A DNA stretch of 64,000 bases, from the NCBI GenBank assembly GCA_025531455.1, contig JAMYHL010000089.1:62001-126000 (forward strand). Direction: 5' to 3'. A program made the position numbers and the translations under genes. Under the pieces are notes generated by a model. The model was given only the letters and a program-made list of their open reading frames with translations. It was not told the DNA's origin and ran no database searches. Origin of the DNA: Apiotrichum sp. Y4204. Lineage: Eukaryota; Basidiomycota; Tremellomycetes; Trichosporonales; Trichosporonaceae. Position 1 is the first letter of the stretch. Each line of letters starts with the position of its first letter. Below, piece by piece: positions 10,761 through 22,600 of this stretch.

Positions 10761-12217
10761 GCCTGCAGCCACGTAAACGGGCCCCCTGCTGCTGGGTCCT
10801 GTATACTGTTTTTGATTTCGTTATTCGCTCCTGACCCTCTCGCTTGGGACGGGATGGGGGTGATAACCTTTTGAAGATCATCTCTCTCGGGCGATGGGAT
10901 GCGCGCTCGCGCGCTCGCGACCGCGTGCTCGTGTGTTCTGGCCGACACTGCCAAGAGCTGCTGCACAAGCTTGGCTAGCTAGGAGGTTGTGGACCCGCGT
11001 GGTGGTACGCCGCTCCGGACGCGACGGAGCTCGAGACTGGGCGCAGGGCGTCGGCTTCCGATCGTGGCTGCAGGCTGACGTTAATCCTAGGGTCCGCATG
11101 TATGTACAGGACGCGTCGCACGCCCCCCCCGACGGATATGGAAGTAACAACATGAACGTCAAACACCACGACTGATGTGTCAGGATATCTGTTTCGAACG
11201 GCTGCCCGACGGTGTAAAGGTGCCACACGACCACACTGCCGCAAGGTGCCACAACCGCGGCCGTGAGATCGAGAAAGGCCCCAACAAGCACAGATTACAT
11301 CTTCCCAAGTGCACGCTGCTCATTTAGAGACGGTGCGTCTTGGGCAGCTCTCCGACCCCGAGGGCCTGGTCGGGATGCATGATGCTGTTTCCGGGTTTCA
11401 TCGCCGCGCGCGTGGGTGGACTCATGGGAGGCGGGCAGGATCCATCATACGCCATGCCGTGAGTCATGTAAGTAGGCAGGATCGCAAGAGGTAAGCAACA
11501 TTGTGAGACGATGCCCGCTCCGGCAGGATGTCGTCCGTCTATCCGTCTTGTGCCGGACCCGCCGCGAGTCCCGGAGTCGACCCGAAGCCGGCTTAGCGCA
11601 AGCACAAGAACAAGCCTTCGCCCCCAGAACAAAAAACAGCAGGATCAAGAACAAGAAAATGCCCTGCCTGCCCCTCGCCGAAGACTCCGGAAACCCGAAA
11701 TGACCTAATCCGTCCAATGTGTCCCATCCCCCGCCCCCCGCCATTCTCGAACCCCGAGGCCCCGATCACTCTCCCGAAACTGGCCGGGCAACGTGCAACG
11801 TGCAACATGTAACAGGCTGTAACCTGTTAATCTGGACATGTTATGGGTATTCTAGGCATTCTGGGCAGGGTTCCCGGGGCCTAGCTGAGCGCTGCGCATG
11901 CTCATCCCCCCGCGAGCATAACGTTCAGAGCATGCCGCCGAGTACGGAGGCCCGATCCCGATCCCGCTCCCTGTGCGGCGTGCGACCGGCGGCGTGGGTG
12001 GCAAGTGGAGCGGCTACGGCCAAGCTCGGCCTACTTGTGAGTGCGAGATATCAGGAGCGTTATGATGTCGATCTGTGCACTACGTACTCTCTACGCGAAA
12101 CTCGGTACTCTGCGCACTCCATGTGGGGTGTTATGGGGTAAACGCGTCGCGGAGTAGGCGCGTACGCGCGCACAACAGAAGGAATGACTGGTGCCGGGTG
12201 CCGATTCGTTGCACAAG

Positions 12218-12235
12218 TACATGTACATGTACATG
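12218..12235. repeat. TACATG hexamer repeat
   Basis: Three perfect TACATG copies. The unit is nearly self-complementary, so the run can form a hairpin. Confidence 0.75.
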
Positions 12236-12398
12236 CCCGTCGTCCGCATCCCGTGCCCGACCCGAATGACCGATCACGCCCAGACCACACTCCAGACCCC
12301 ACTCCTTAAAGTCCACCTCCGCAGACAAGGTTTGTGGATCTGCGGCCGTCCGTTCTTTAACGTTATCTGCCGCGAAGCGCCTAGTGACGGCTGAGAAC

Positions 12399-12432
12399 GG
12401 CTGCGGCTGCGGCTGGCGGCTGCGGCTGCGGA
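12399..12432. repeat. GGCTGC hexamer repeat
   Basis: Five GGCTGC units broken once by GGC. Confidence 0.75.
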
Positions 12433-13194
12433 CGAAGATGATTTACAAGTTCGTTAGTGCACCCCGTGGAAGCAATAAGGTTCATCGCGCGGCCGGGCGA
12501 TTTCTTTGCGGGAGTACTTTGGAGAGAATGCCTACAGTTACACCTTATCCCTGCCGATGGAGTAACAGATCTTGATCTCGCAAACAGACTGCACTACACT
12601 AGCGGAACGTGGGGCCCGAGGCCTTATGGGCTTCTGGGCGCCATCAATGTGTGAGTTGCAGGCTTCCACCGACTTTGCCACCGACGCCTGCGGGGCGCCT
12701 CACACTCGGCCATGAGGGAGGCGTCCGCGACGTGTGGCATTGAAACGAAAATGCGGCATCCAGAAGCTTGACTCCTCTTACTGCCATGCTGTCGCGGAGC
12801 GTATCTGGGAAAGATCCGGACGAGACGGGCGTCTGCACTGGCGCTGCACTGGCGCTCGTCGCTGACAGCACTGCGTCAGGGGGGCGCTTCCGACGGTAAA
12901 CAGGTGGCCAGGTGGCGGAAAGCTTGCAAAAAGCAGTCCTGCGTGCTCCCATATCCACACTGCACGAGCAGGTTGGACGGATCGCAATGCACTTCTCGAG
13001 TTCGACTCCTTCCTGACGATAGGGTGCGATCCGCCAAAATCTGCCCGCTGCGATCGCGTTCATGTCTGGAACATGCGTCGATGAAACACAAATGTACAAC
13101 CTCCAAAGCCCTAATGTACGACTGCTGGGCGATGCCCATGTCCCACTCTCCGCTCTACAAATTCTAGCACGATGTACCCACGTACCCCATCCCA

Positions 13195-14247
13195 TCACAG
13201 CCGTCCCCGGTCGCGCGGCCGCGGCGGTAGCGGCAGCTTGTGCTTGGCCTCGAATCCGGAACTTTGATACTGTTCCATGCCCGCTGCCAGGCCCACGGGG
13301 AGCAAATCCGCCGGCGTGTGCGGTTCATAGTCGCCCTCGTCGGGTACGACCTCGCCGTTCGGGAGCTCGACCTGGCCGAACTAATGTTAGTACCGTGGCT
13401 GATGTAGGGTGCATGAGAGAATTATCTGTGGAGTGTTGCCAGCGGACGGCTATTCGCCAAACAGCGGTCCACTACTCTTACACTCTCGACTATGATCCCC
13501 TCCCATCTCGTACTCACGTCCCAGTCCCGCTCGACGCCGCCAGGCATATAGTCCGCCTTTCCGGTATACACGCAGTCCCAGCCGGCGATGCGCCCCGCCC
13601 CGCGGCGGCGGTACAGGCTGGTGGTCGCGCACCCGGCGGTAAAGTCGCGGTGGCGGTCGCCGGTGAGCGCGCGCCCGAGGGTAATGACGGTGGCCGCGTG
13701 CGCAAAGATCACGGCGGTGCGTACCCCGGCAGCATCCATCCGGCCGATCCACGCATCCACAAACGTGTCGATACGGTTATACAGGTCCGGCATGCTCTCG
13801 CCCTTGCGCGAGGGGAAGACGGTGGATGCGTAGTCCATGTCTATGGGGAGGTCGGGGAAGAAGGGAACAATGTCAGCTGGCCCGCCACGCGCCGGGCGCG
13901 GGTGCAAGCCCGTACCCTCCAGCGCTGGGGGGTACCATTCCGCTACTCCGTGGTCGATCGCGATGGGGAGATTCAGTGCGCGGGCCGTCGGCGCCGCGGT
14001 CGCGACGCACCGGAAAAACGGCGAGGACACAATGAGTTCCGGAACGGGGTGGGGGGCTGTCGCCTTGGGGTTTGAGAGGAACGCGCCGAGATCCCGCGCC
14101 TGCTCGTGCCCGTACACTGTTAGTGGGTGGTCGAGGCGGATGCCGGTGGGCGTGTACTCTGTCGCATTGGACGTGCTGCTGTGAGCGGGGGAAGCAAGGG
14201 AAGACGTACCGGAAGCCATGTCGGCAGATGTAGATGTACTCGAGCAT
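13195..14247 (-). CDS. Histidine-phosphatase superfamily protein, Tfc7 / TFIIIC tau55-like
   Basis: Three exons, 14247-14210, 14178-13518 and 13380-13195, join to 294 residues. Exon 1 encodes MLEYIYICRHG, carrying the catalytic RHG motif (Arg9, His10). Later landmarks are DHPLTVYGHEQARDLGAFL, the active-site arginine segment SSPFFRC and the second histidine in FAHAATVITL. The pattern (RHG, 'PLT.YG..QA', 'SSPF.RC') fits the phosphoglycerate-mutase-like proteins that in yeasts include Tfc7, a subunit of the RNA polymerase III factor TFIIIC; other fungal members are annotated only as phosphatases. Exon 3 adds an acidic, proline-rich tail. The first intron is only 31 nt. If it is missed, the catalytic RHG is lost, and a start inside exon 2 would be chosen by mistake. 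Confidence 0.8.
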
Positions 14248-15625
14248 TGCGTGTGTGTCCGGGGGGGAAAAGGGATGGTCTTGTCAATGTCGAATGTTGA
14301 TATTGATAAAGTCTAGTTTCGAGTGGAGTAGGTGGAATGCATCGGACGAGATGGTTGCCGAAATGCGAAGTTGGCCGGATATGGCCGGATAAGGGTCGGG
14401 CGAGTTTGTGGCACAGCCAACTCTTCTTGTTCTGCTTCTCTCGAACTGCTCGACCGTTTCCATATATCTACACAGTTGTTCTGGATGTGATCTTGGGCCC
14501 AAATCTGCCAAGGCATGATACGAGAGGACTGGCCTCGCACAATTCTGTCGCCAAAAACAGGCTTACAGCAACTAACGACCGCCCAACTTCCCGTCATCCC
14601 CCACGTCTGGACCACCCGGGCATGGAGGAGAATGGGAGAATGATGAGGGATGGTTGCGGCCGGGCTCTTTCATTAAACATCACAGTGACTATTATGGAGA
14701 TGAAGTTATAACCGGGCAGCTCCACGCGCCGCATATGGTGGCAATTAGCCCATGGTCCGACGTACTCAAAAGTCGTGGGTGTTCTCTTCCTGTCGTGAGT
14801 TCGACAGTCTCTGAACATGTAGTTTGCCGTTGGCGGCGCTGGTGTCGGGCCAGCCTTGAGCAAAGCTGTAGAGAATAAAAATCACTCGAGATATTTTGGT
14901 AAATGATAAGCCAGATGCACCCACAGCCTGATATCCTGGCAACCCACATAGCGCTTGGACAAGCACGCCCATGAAATGTTCATCGAAAGCTCGAAAGCTT
15001 AGGGGGCCCAGAACTGTTGTCCTTGTTGAAATCGGCATGATGGAGCTCAAATGTGAGTCATCAGGTCGTTAGTGTTCTAGTCAGATGGGCAGCACGGTGC
15101 ATGAAGAAGGAGAGGAAAGAAGAATAATGGAAAGCTAACAAAAAACGGCCACATTTCCACAATCTCTAGAAGAGTTAACCGGAACAGAATTTAGCGATGG
15201 CAAGATGAGCGACAGAGCATTGTCGCGGTACGGCATCGTCAGTCGAATTCATCTGTCAGTGATCATCAGGACTCTAACTTTGAGCTCCTTTCGCACGACG
15301 TTTGTCTCGACGTCAACAGACGTTTTGACGGAAGTGTATGTGCCCCAAGCGCTCGCCCTCTACCGGGCCCCAGACCAGACCACCCTGCGCACCACCTCCC
15401 TCGTCCACTCTCCCCCCTACCCTCATGTTCTGTGAGTCCTCGACAGAACCAGAATCGCGGTCAAGATCCAAGTGATCGCAACCGGAGCCACTCTACCTCC
15501 CGGACGGCGCGACGAGTCCGCCTCTCAGCACCCTCCTCCTCTCTCCCGCTTCTCATCCTCTTCATCCCGGTGTGCTCGCGACCTCTGCGAGTCGCCACGG
15601 GACCGCAAAATGCAAAAACATCAAT
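14248..15625. other. Intergenic stretch, no gene supported
   Basis: Lower in GC than the neighbouring genes. A short open frame at 15205-15435 (plus) has no recognisable features. The sequence becomes C/T rich toward the tRNA gene. Confidence 0.45.
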
Positions 15626-15696
15626 ACATCGTTGGTGAAACGGTATCATGCGTCGTTGCCATCGACGCGGCAGGGGTTCGACTCCCTTACGATGTA
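15626..15696 (+). tRNA. tRNA-Gly (anticodon GCC)
   Basis: All four arms fold in 71 nt. The acceptor stem pairs ACATCGT with ACGATGT (7 bp), with A73 as discriminator. The D-stem is GTGA/TCAT with GG in the loop. The anticodon stem is CGTCG/CGACG around loop TTGCCAT. The T-stem is AGGGG/CCCTT with loop TTCGACT. The internal B box GGTTCGACTCC and an A box in the D arm fit RNA polymerase III transcription. There is no intron. The first pair is A1-T72, whereas most tRNA-Gly genes begin G1-C72, so this may be a minor or diverged copy. A five-T terminator follows 21 nt downstream. Confidence 0.9.
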
Positions 15697-16185
15697 GAAA
15701 CGGCCTCTGGCCGTTGCTTTTTCGGTGCCGGGAGGCGCGGGTGAGGCGCGGGGGAGGCGTGGGGAGCCGCGGAGGTCGGTGCCGAGCGGGGCCGAGGCAT
15801 TTGGGGCAGTTGGTGAAGGTCGGGAGGTCCGAGGTCCGAGGCCGCCGGAGGACCGACGCAGATGATCGGGGTGGCGTTTGTGGGTTTGGTGAGAGGGCGC
15901 TGGCACTGGCCGCTCCCTAAACCACAGAAGGTATGCGGTGTAGTTGACAGAGAGGTCGTCAGACTGGGATGAGGTGGGAGGTAGATCCAGGCAGAATGAT
16001 GATCAAAAGTCGAGTGTCAGTGGCTGTTAGTTGTTCCCGGGCGCTTGCGTGACGGATGTGCATACGGGCATGGTACGTCGAAATGGCGTCTATGACTTTG
16101 TCGGTGTGTCGTGTTGGGGCCCGCGGAATGGATAAGGAGAATGGCAGAGTATGAGAGGATGGCGCGCAAAGTCCGGACCCACGAC
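15697..16185. other. Spacer between tRNA-Gly and alcohol dehydrogenase
   Basis: No gene was recognised. It is G-rich on the plus strand up to about 15900. It should hold the 3' end of the minus-strand alcohol dehydrogenase. Confidence 0.5.
15718..15722 (+). terminator. RNA polymerase III terminator of tRNA-Gly
   Basis: A run of five T lies 21 nt after the mature tRNA end. Between them, CGGCC-TCT-GGCCG (about 15701-15713) can form a perfect five-base-pair hairpin. Confidence 0.75.
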
Positions 16186-17208
16186 CTACTCCTCGTGGCG
16201 GGGCACGACGACCGCGCTCCCATCGAAGCGACCATGCCTGAGATCGTCCAGCGCGGCATTGACCTCTTCGAGATCATACACCTTGGTCTCGGTCTTGACC
16301 CCAACTTGCGGGGCGAGGGCGAGGAACTCGAGCCCGTCCGCCCGGGTAAGGTTTGCGACGCTGACAATCTCGCGCTCGTTCCAGAGATCCGCATACGCAA
16401 AACTCGGAATGTCGCTCATGTGGATTCCGGCGCACACGACACGGCCGCCCTTGCGGACCGCCTTGAGCGCGGCGGGAACAAGCTGGCCCGCGGGCGCAAA
16501 GATGATGGCCGCGTCGAGCGGGACCGGCGGAAGCACATCCGAGCCCCCGGCCCATGTCGCGCCGAGGCGGCGCGCAAACGCCATCTTCTCCTCGTCTCCG
16601 GGCGAGGGAAACGCATATACCTCCCGTCCCTGGGCAACAAGTACCTGGATGAGGATACTCGCCGCGCTGCCGACACCGTACAGCCCGATCCGTCTTCCAT
16701 CGCCTGCTTTCACGAGGGAGCGCCACCCGATGAGGCCCGCGCAGAGGAGGGGCGCAAGCGCCGCGGCGTCCCCCTCGGGGAGGGGAAACGTGTAGTGTGC
16801 GTCCGCGAGGGCATGGGACGCGAACCCCCCCTCGCGGGTGAATCCCGTAAATGTCGGGTGGTCGCAGAGGTTTTCGGCCTTGTGGGTCGTGCAGAACTCG
16901 CACGTGCCGCACGTCGCGCCTAGCCATGGGACGCCGACGCGCTGTCCGACGCTCAATGAGACACCGGCGCCGACGGACTGCACGCGCCCGACGATCTGGT
17001 GTCCGGGAATGATGGGGAGGACGGGGTCGGGCAACTCGGCGTCAATGACGTGCAGGTCCGTGCGGCATACCCCGCACGCCTCGACGCGGAGGAGGACCTC
17101 ACCTGCGGATGGGGATGGGAGCGGGAGGGTGACGCGCTCGAGCGGCGTGCGGTGCGCGCGGAGTTGCATGGCGAACATTGTGCTCATCTTCGCGAGGGTA
17201 CGGCGCAT
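16186..17208 (-). CDS. Zinc-dependent alcohol dehydrogenase (MDR superfamily), intronless
   Basis: A 340-residue medium-chain dehydrogenase/reductase, probably oxidising alcohols or reducing aldehydes with NAD(P) in the cytosol. Zinc ligands seen: Cys48 in GVCRTDLH, His70 in PGHQIVG and Cys156 in PLLCAG (catalytic), plus Cys100/103/106/115 in CGTCEFC...LC (structural). The Rossmann motif GLYGVGSAAS is at about 175-184. The N-terminus holds three methionines after the first; family members usually start just before MQLRAH, so the true start may be residue 8, 11 or 14. Most protein genes here are spliced, but this one is not, and its sequence style is close to bacterial AdhP-like enzymes. That makes bacterial origin possible but unproven. 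A TATA-like box lies about 54 nt upstream. Confidence 0.88.
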   Translation of the reverse strand: MRRTLAKMSTMFAMQLRAHRTPLERVTLPLPSPSAGEVLLRVEACGVCRTDLHVIDAELPDPVLPIIPGHQIVGRVQSVGAGVSLSVGQRVGVPWLGATCGTCEFCTTHKAENLCDHPTFTGFTREGGFASHALADAHYTFPLPEGDAAALAPLLCAGLIGWRSLVKAGDGRRIGLYGVGSAASILIQVLVAQGREVYAFPSPGDEEKMAFARRLGATWAGGSDVLPPVPLDAAIIFAPAGQLVPAALKAVRKGGRVVCAGIHMSDIPSFAYADLWNEREIVSVANLTRADGLEFLALAPQVGVKTETKVYDLEEVNAALDDLRHGRFDGSAVVVPRHEE

Positions 17209-18150
17209 GTGTGGGATGAAAGATGGGGGTGCGAGAAATGCGGGCGATGCAGTGGCTGCTATTTATATGGGAGGCGTCGTGATGTCGTTGTGGATTGTTT
17301 TGTGCTGATGACGACAGGCCACGTGAAGGCGGTCGGTGTAGCTTTTGTTTGACTTGCCGTGGCGCAATCGCGCAAATCCACTCGGTCGAGTTCCGAGTCC
17401 CCGAGGCGAGGACCGCGGCATGCGTCCAAGGTGAAGCTGCTCCAATCAGTGGATTTGATGACTGGGAAGAAAGCAGTGGCACTGTTGTACCATAATGGAG
17501 AAGTCTGTGACGCAAACGATGGTCGAAGTCGCGGGCTGTGGGACCTACGATACAGTCCAAGGCCGTCGAGACGCTATGGACATTCGCACGCCTCGCCACT
17601 ATGTGATGACCGCGCCGTCGGCGAAGGCATACCAAGGCATTGATGCCAGGGCCTCGTTTCTCGAGAGCCAGAGCTACGTCGGACACAAGGGTGGCGGGGC
17701 TCAGAAGAGGTGTGAAGGTCGCTGAGGCTGGTAAGCAATCAAGCTTTTGAGAGCCAAGACACGAAGGGACTCTTGGGATAAAGCTGGTCGCCATCGTGCC
17801 GTTCACTGTCGATCAGTTAATGCAGATGGTGGTCAGTTAGGTCAGTCTTGGCGTCAATTATGGCCCACTGCTCCTCGTATCATTTCCCCTTCCTGATCCT
17901 GCTCTCTGACCTTCTGGCCACGACCCGTTCGCTTCGCTCGCTGATCACTTCTCACTGCTCGCTGCTGGCTGCGCGCTTCGTGTGCAAAAGTACATCGCCG
18001 AGACGCCAAGGTCCACACATCTACGTGCATGCGGGGACCGTACCGGCATTCCCAAACGTCGCTCCCGCATGCTGCCCCTAAATGATGCAAACACAACGAG
18101 AAAGGCAGAAACTCTCTCCAGTCGTGCCAACCAAGTGTTCTAAAACGTGC
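17209..18150. other. Intergenic stretch with one TATA box
   Basis: It holds the alcohol dehydrogenase promoter at its left end and the uL13 3' region at its right end. No further gene is supported on either strand. Confidence 0.5.
17262..17267 (-). promoter_or_regulatory. TATA-like box of the alcohol dehydrogenase
   Basis: TATAAA on the minus strand (within CCATATAAATAGC), about 54 nt before the first ATG. The short distance fits a start at one of the downstream methionines. Confidence 0.5.
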
Positions 18151-19122
18151 TTAGTAGCCAAACTTGGCGAGCTTCTCGTCGGTGGGAACCGAAGCGGCGG
18201 CCTTGACGCGGAGCTTGCGGGCAGCCTGCTTGCGCTCGAAGTACGCCTGGCCCTTGACCTTGCGCTTCTCCTCGAGGCGGTCGACAACGTCCTTGTAGCC
18301 CCAGCCGACCTCGTGCGAGATGCGCTTGAGGGTGGCGTACTTGCGGCCAGGCTTGAGGCGGAGGACGCGGAGGGCAGCGGGGACGACCATCTTCTTGACC
18401 TTGTCCTGCGCGGGGGGGACACCCTCGAAGAGCTCAAGGCGGCGGAGGGCGGCGGCACCACGGGCCGACTTGTGGGGGACCATACCGCGGACAGCCTTGT
18501 AGAGGATGCGCGAAGGAGCGCGGAAGTGGAAGGGACCCGACTTCTTGGGGTTGACAATGTGGCGCTCTGGATGTTAGTGGGATCTGTGACTGGTTTGGAG
18601 CCTCTCCAACGCACTGTTGAGGTAAGCGTGGTACTTGAGCTTGTTGCGGAAGAACGAGCCCGAGACGTTGATCTCCTCGCAGCGGACAACCGAAACCTTC
18701 TGGCCGGAGAGGATCTGGATGGGAAATGATAATTCGAGTTGTAGTGAATCCGCGACAGGTCGTAAGAGTCGTGAGCGTCATGATAATTGGATAGATCGAG
18801 ATGGAGCGCGGAACATCGAGGTCGAGAGAAGACGAGGTCAGCACAGTTCAAACGACAGTTTCCGCGGCCAGGGTCAAAAGTTTTGGCAGCATCCCTCCTA
18901 AGCAGAGCAATCTCCACACGCCCTCGCCGCTCGCGCAGCGCTTCACATCACCTCCCCCGCCTGCGCACCGCTCGCTCTCCCTCTTCCTGGACACTGCCTT
19001 CCCTCTCCACCGAAATCCGCCAATCCACCAATACCCACCTGCTTGGCGAGAACCGAAGCGAGACGACCAAGGAGGTGGCCCTTGCCGTCAATGACGATGG
19101 GCGTAGACGAGAAGGTCGACAT
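18151..19122 (-). CDS. RPL16: 60S ribosomal protein uL13 (L13a / L16)
   Basis: Large-subunit ribosomal protein. Exons 19122-19039, 18714-18615 and 18566-18151 give 199 residues, the usual yeast length. The start is [20 protein letters not shown]. It continues with [19 protein letters not shown] and [19 protein letters not shown], then [20 protein letters not shown] and the basic C-terminal end [19 protein letters not shown]...KFGY. The first intron is long (324 nt) and the second short (48 nt). A long first intron in a ribosomal gene is a usual place for regulatory or snoRNA sequence, though I could not recognise a snoRNA in it. Confidence 0.95.
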
Positions 19123-19484
19123 CTGGGTGGGGAACGCGGACGAGCGGGACAGAAGGCGATAGGAAGGGATGGGATGGGACGACACGAAAAATTATTGTCG
19201 ATGGGCGCGAGAGACACGGCAGAGAAAAAAAATCGCAGCGGAATCGAGAGTACGCGGGTAGACACACGGATCGGATCGAGATGAACGCGGCAGGATGTGG
19301 TCAGCACGGTGTCTCTGTCGTCGCTGTTGGTGGCGAGCTGGACGCACTTTTAGGGGTTTTGGGGTTGACGGTTGAGGAGAAGCCGAAGGTCAGCGCACAC
19401 GCACAAGAGAGGACAAGCAGGGCGAGCAGCGAGCAGCGAGCACCAGTCACCGTACAGCGAGCACCCCAAGCACCACCGAGCACA

Positions 19485-19605
19485 GCCAGGCAGACAGAGC
19501 CAGGCAGGCAGGCAGCGCCGATCCCACCCAGCCAGCAGAGCTAAGAGCCAGCCAGCGCACAGCCAGCCAGAATGCTCACCCCCAGCCAGCCAGCCAGGAG
19601 CCACA
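19485..19605. repeat. CAGCC/CAGG-rich degenerate repeat
   Basis: Many overlapping CAGCCAGC and CAGGCAGG tetramer runs on the plus strand, upstream of uL13. Confidence 0.7.
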
Positions 19606-22600
19606 GCCACTCATTCGCCCAGCAAGGTCTCCCCCCCACTGTACTCTCTTCCCACAAGACAAGTCCACTGATCACCATAGCACCGGCCACGCTGTACCCC
19701 GCACTCACTCACCCTGTACCCCAGTTTTGAAGGAGACACCCTGGGGGGTAAGTAAGATAACGCCGGAATAGTCCCGTCATTGTGAAGGAGTGGCACTCAG
19801 TCGGCGATATCGCTATCACCGAAATATTCGGAACCTTTTTCAAAAGAGGTCTCAACTCGGCTGGATCGGCAGGATTTCTTTTGAGCTTCGATCACCTATG
19901 ACGACATGTTTTGTTTTTCACCTTTGGCCACTTTTCTTCCCGACATGCCCGACAACTCCCCCCCAGAATCCTTAGAATCACTTTGCACCCTTCCATCTGG
20001 ATTCGATCATCGTCAGTCTCCTTACTCCCCGACTCCCCGAGACATGCTCCTGCCTGCAGGGAGTGGGCTGTATGCCGTCAAGATGTGCATGTACTGTGGA
20101 TTGCAGCGCGTGTTGTAGCCTGCATGACTGCATCGTGGGCGAGACACGGATACTGATGCTCGTGAAAGACGCTCTCAATGCTGACCTCCTCTAGTAACTA
20201 CAGCTCTGTATACCAAGCGAAACAACAACAAAACAAAGCACAGAGATACTAACAAGTCGACCAGTCGCGTGATGACACCGCCTTCCAGGTTCCAGTGAAC
20301 GACGGAGCACGGAAGCTCGGACTCTAAACTCAGTCCGCGCCAAGGTCACCCGCCACAGTATTTATATCCCTCCGTGTGCGTGAAAGGAGATGCGTGCGCG
20401 GGGATTAATGTTTGTAGCTGTATTAGCGTTTAGGATTGAGAATGGCTGGGACGGAGATTGAGATCCAGATGGCAGGTAACGTTTGTCCTTTTAGTTGCCC
20501 AGTTGTCCCCAGCTGTGGAAGTGCGAAGTAGGTGCAAGAACTGCGAACCAAGACAGAAAGTATGCCTAAAGTGTGCGCCACACCGTGCATGTGATGGGGC
20601 GACCCGGCGGCGTCGTCAGCCGAGCGGAGCCTTAAGCGTGACTGACTCGGCCTTGTGCTGCTAACATGGACGGACACGAGTAGACAGATAATATAGGGGT
20701 CGAGAAGGGTCACGCCGGGTGGGTTGGACGTGTGTCTTAAGCTCCGCTGCGTCTACTCCAGCCGCGCTGATGTGCACATCGCATGGTATCTCCATGCTCA
20801 GATAGCTCCGACGCCTGAGCTCTGCTGCTCATAGATCGAAAGCGGCATTCGCGTCGAGAATCAGAGGTATGCAAGGGAAGACAGCGCGCCGACATCACAT
20901 ACCTCGCCACAATATGGCCACATGCCACAATCGACCTGGAGGTAGGATCCGGGGATATCCCGGCAGACGACGGTGCCCTGCACTTACTGAATGTACTGCG
21001 CACCGCGCAGAGCAGGGCAGATGATGTCGGATAACGGCTACCCCGCAGCGGGCCCATCCCGGTCGTTCAGCAGCAGTAGTGGGCGTCACCGCACCTCCTC
21101 CCGTCTTGGTAGTTTCCGCTCCCGTGTCTGCATCCATTCTGCCACCCCCAGGAGGGTCCGGAGAGTCATACTCGCGTACTGTACATACTTTACTCCGGCC
21201 CCTGTAGCCCGGTGTTCTGCTGTATTCTGTAGGCCCTGGCACGGTGCGGCGGGATGCCGTGTCCCAGAGTCGACAATGCCGAGAACATGCCTGAGCCGGG
21301 TACCGATCTCGTGCCTGGAGTGCTGGTATCGGCGTATTCCGACGCGCGCGATCTGCGCGATCAGTTTGCTGGTATTTGTCAGTCGTGTCAGTTCTCTCGT
21401 TGTCTCGTCGTCTCGTTGTTCGGTTACCAGAGACGGGTGCGGGACGATTTCACGTGCCGCAGGACATTGAAGGGATTAGATCGATTAGAGTATCCGAGTA
21501 CCAGTGTGTCACCATTCCTATCAGAGCGGCTTGGCGCGCATCTCCGGCTCCCGCAGGGCCAGGTCCGCTCCGAACAGCGGCGCGACGGAGTGGGTTCTGT
21601 GGTACTGGGGTCCAGGTGCTGCGGTTCGAGCTCGCAACAGGTCGGTGGCCGTCAGTACTTGCAGATGTCGGATTGCGGCTGAATACAATGGATATGTGGG
21701 ACACAACACAATACGGTTCGCTGGAGTTTGGCTCTGATTATGGAAGGTATGTCCGTCACGCCCCTCGTGAGTTGCTGGTGCTGGGCAGGCACCCGACGCG
21801 GCCCGATATCACAGACTTGCTACGTGCTGCGTATCGATGTACTGGATAAGAGCTTGAATGGGCTGTATGGGCAGGAGCCGCTCGGCATGGGCATGCCGCG
21901 GGCCGGCACGCGCTTAGTCTTGGTGCCATTAACCATTCTGGCCTCTGTCGCAACGTGCAACAAACAGCCCATTGCCCATGATCTCATGACGCACGCCCGG
22001 CGCTATACAGCACTACCACTCGATTCAATTCGATGGCTCCGATGGCGCCGATGGTGGATGGCCTTGCACGGCCTGGGGGGTGTGCACGTTCGCAGCTGCC
22101 CAGCTGCCTCAGGCTAGAAGAGAGAAACAAGTACAGGGGTCGGGATATGGGGCGGGGGATTAAGGTTCTAGCTGGGGACTAGCTGGTTCACCTGTCTCCA
22201 AGACCCCCTAACAGACGCAGCGCGCAGCAGGGGGCCAGCACAACAATGTCAACATCAATATATCAAGGTTGGGATCCAGGCTATCCAGGCGGAGAGGCTT
22301 ACCCAGACACCCCTACTGTGCTCTATTGGCATCCCTGGGAACCCCTGCTGGCGTAATTCGCGCGCATAATTGTTCCTTTGGGCGATGGAGACTCTGGACG
22401 AGAGAGTGTGCTCGATTGAGGAGGGGGGGCCGATGATGAGGGGTAGTACCCTCGATGCAAAAGTGCTGTGGCGCGCAATGGCGCTGTGGTGCGAGCGCCT
22501 GGCGCGCGTCTTGGCTGAACGCCAGCCAGGACACGCTGCAGCATGTGACAAACCTATAAACCTTCTACCGCCGTGCGCAACTGTAGGATCTATAGGATTC

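Larger units (their letters stand above)
6911..13194. other. 6.3-kb gene-poor stretch with many short tandem repeats
   Basis: Only unconvincing open frames are found, with scattered stops, no recognisable protein families and no consistent splice chain. It contains at least eight distinct short tandem repeats and an (AAAAT)n-poly(A) tract, listed separately. No transposase, reverse transcriptase, tRNA or rRNA gene was recognised. Promoters of the flanking genes must lie at its left edge; the right edge should hold the 3' end of the Tfc7-like gene. Confidence 0.5.

Noticed and set aside
20535..20610. CKNCEPRQKVC on the plus strand, which does match C-x2-C-x6-C
   Set aside because: The second half of the zinc-cluster pattern and the basic linker order do not fit, and the frame is short with no splice chain.
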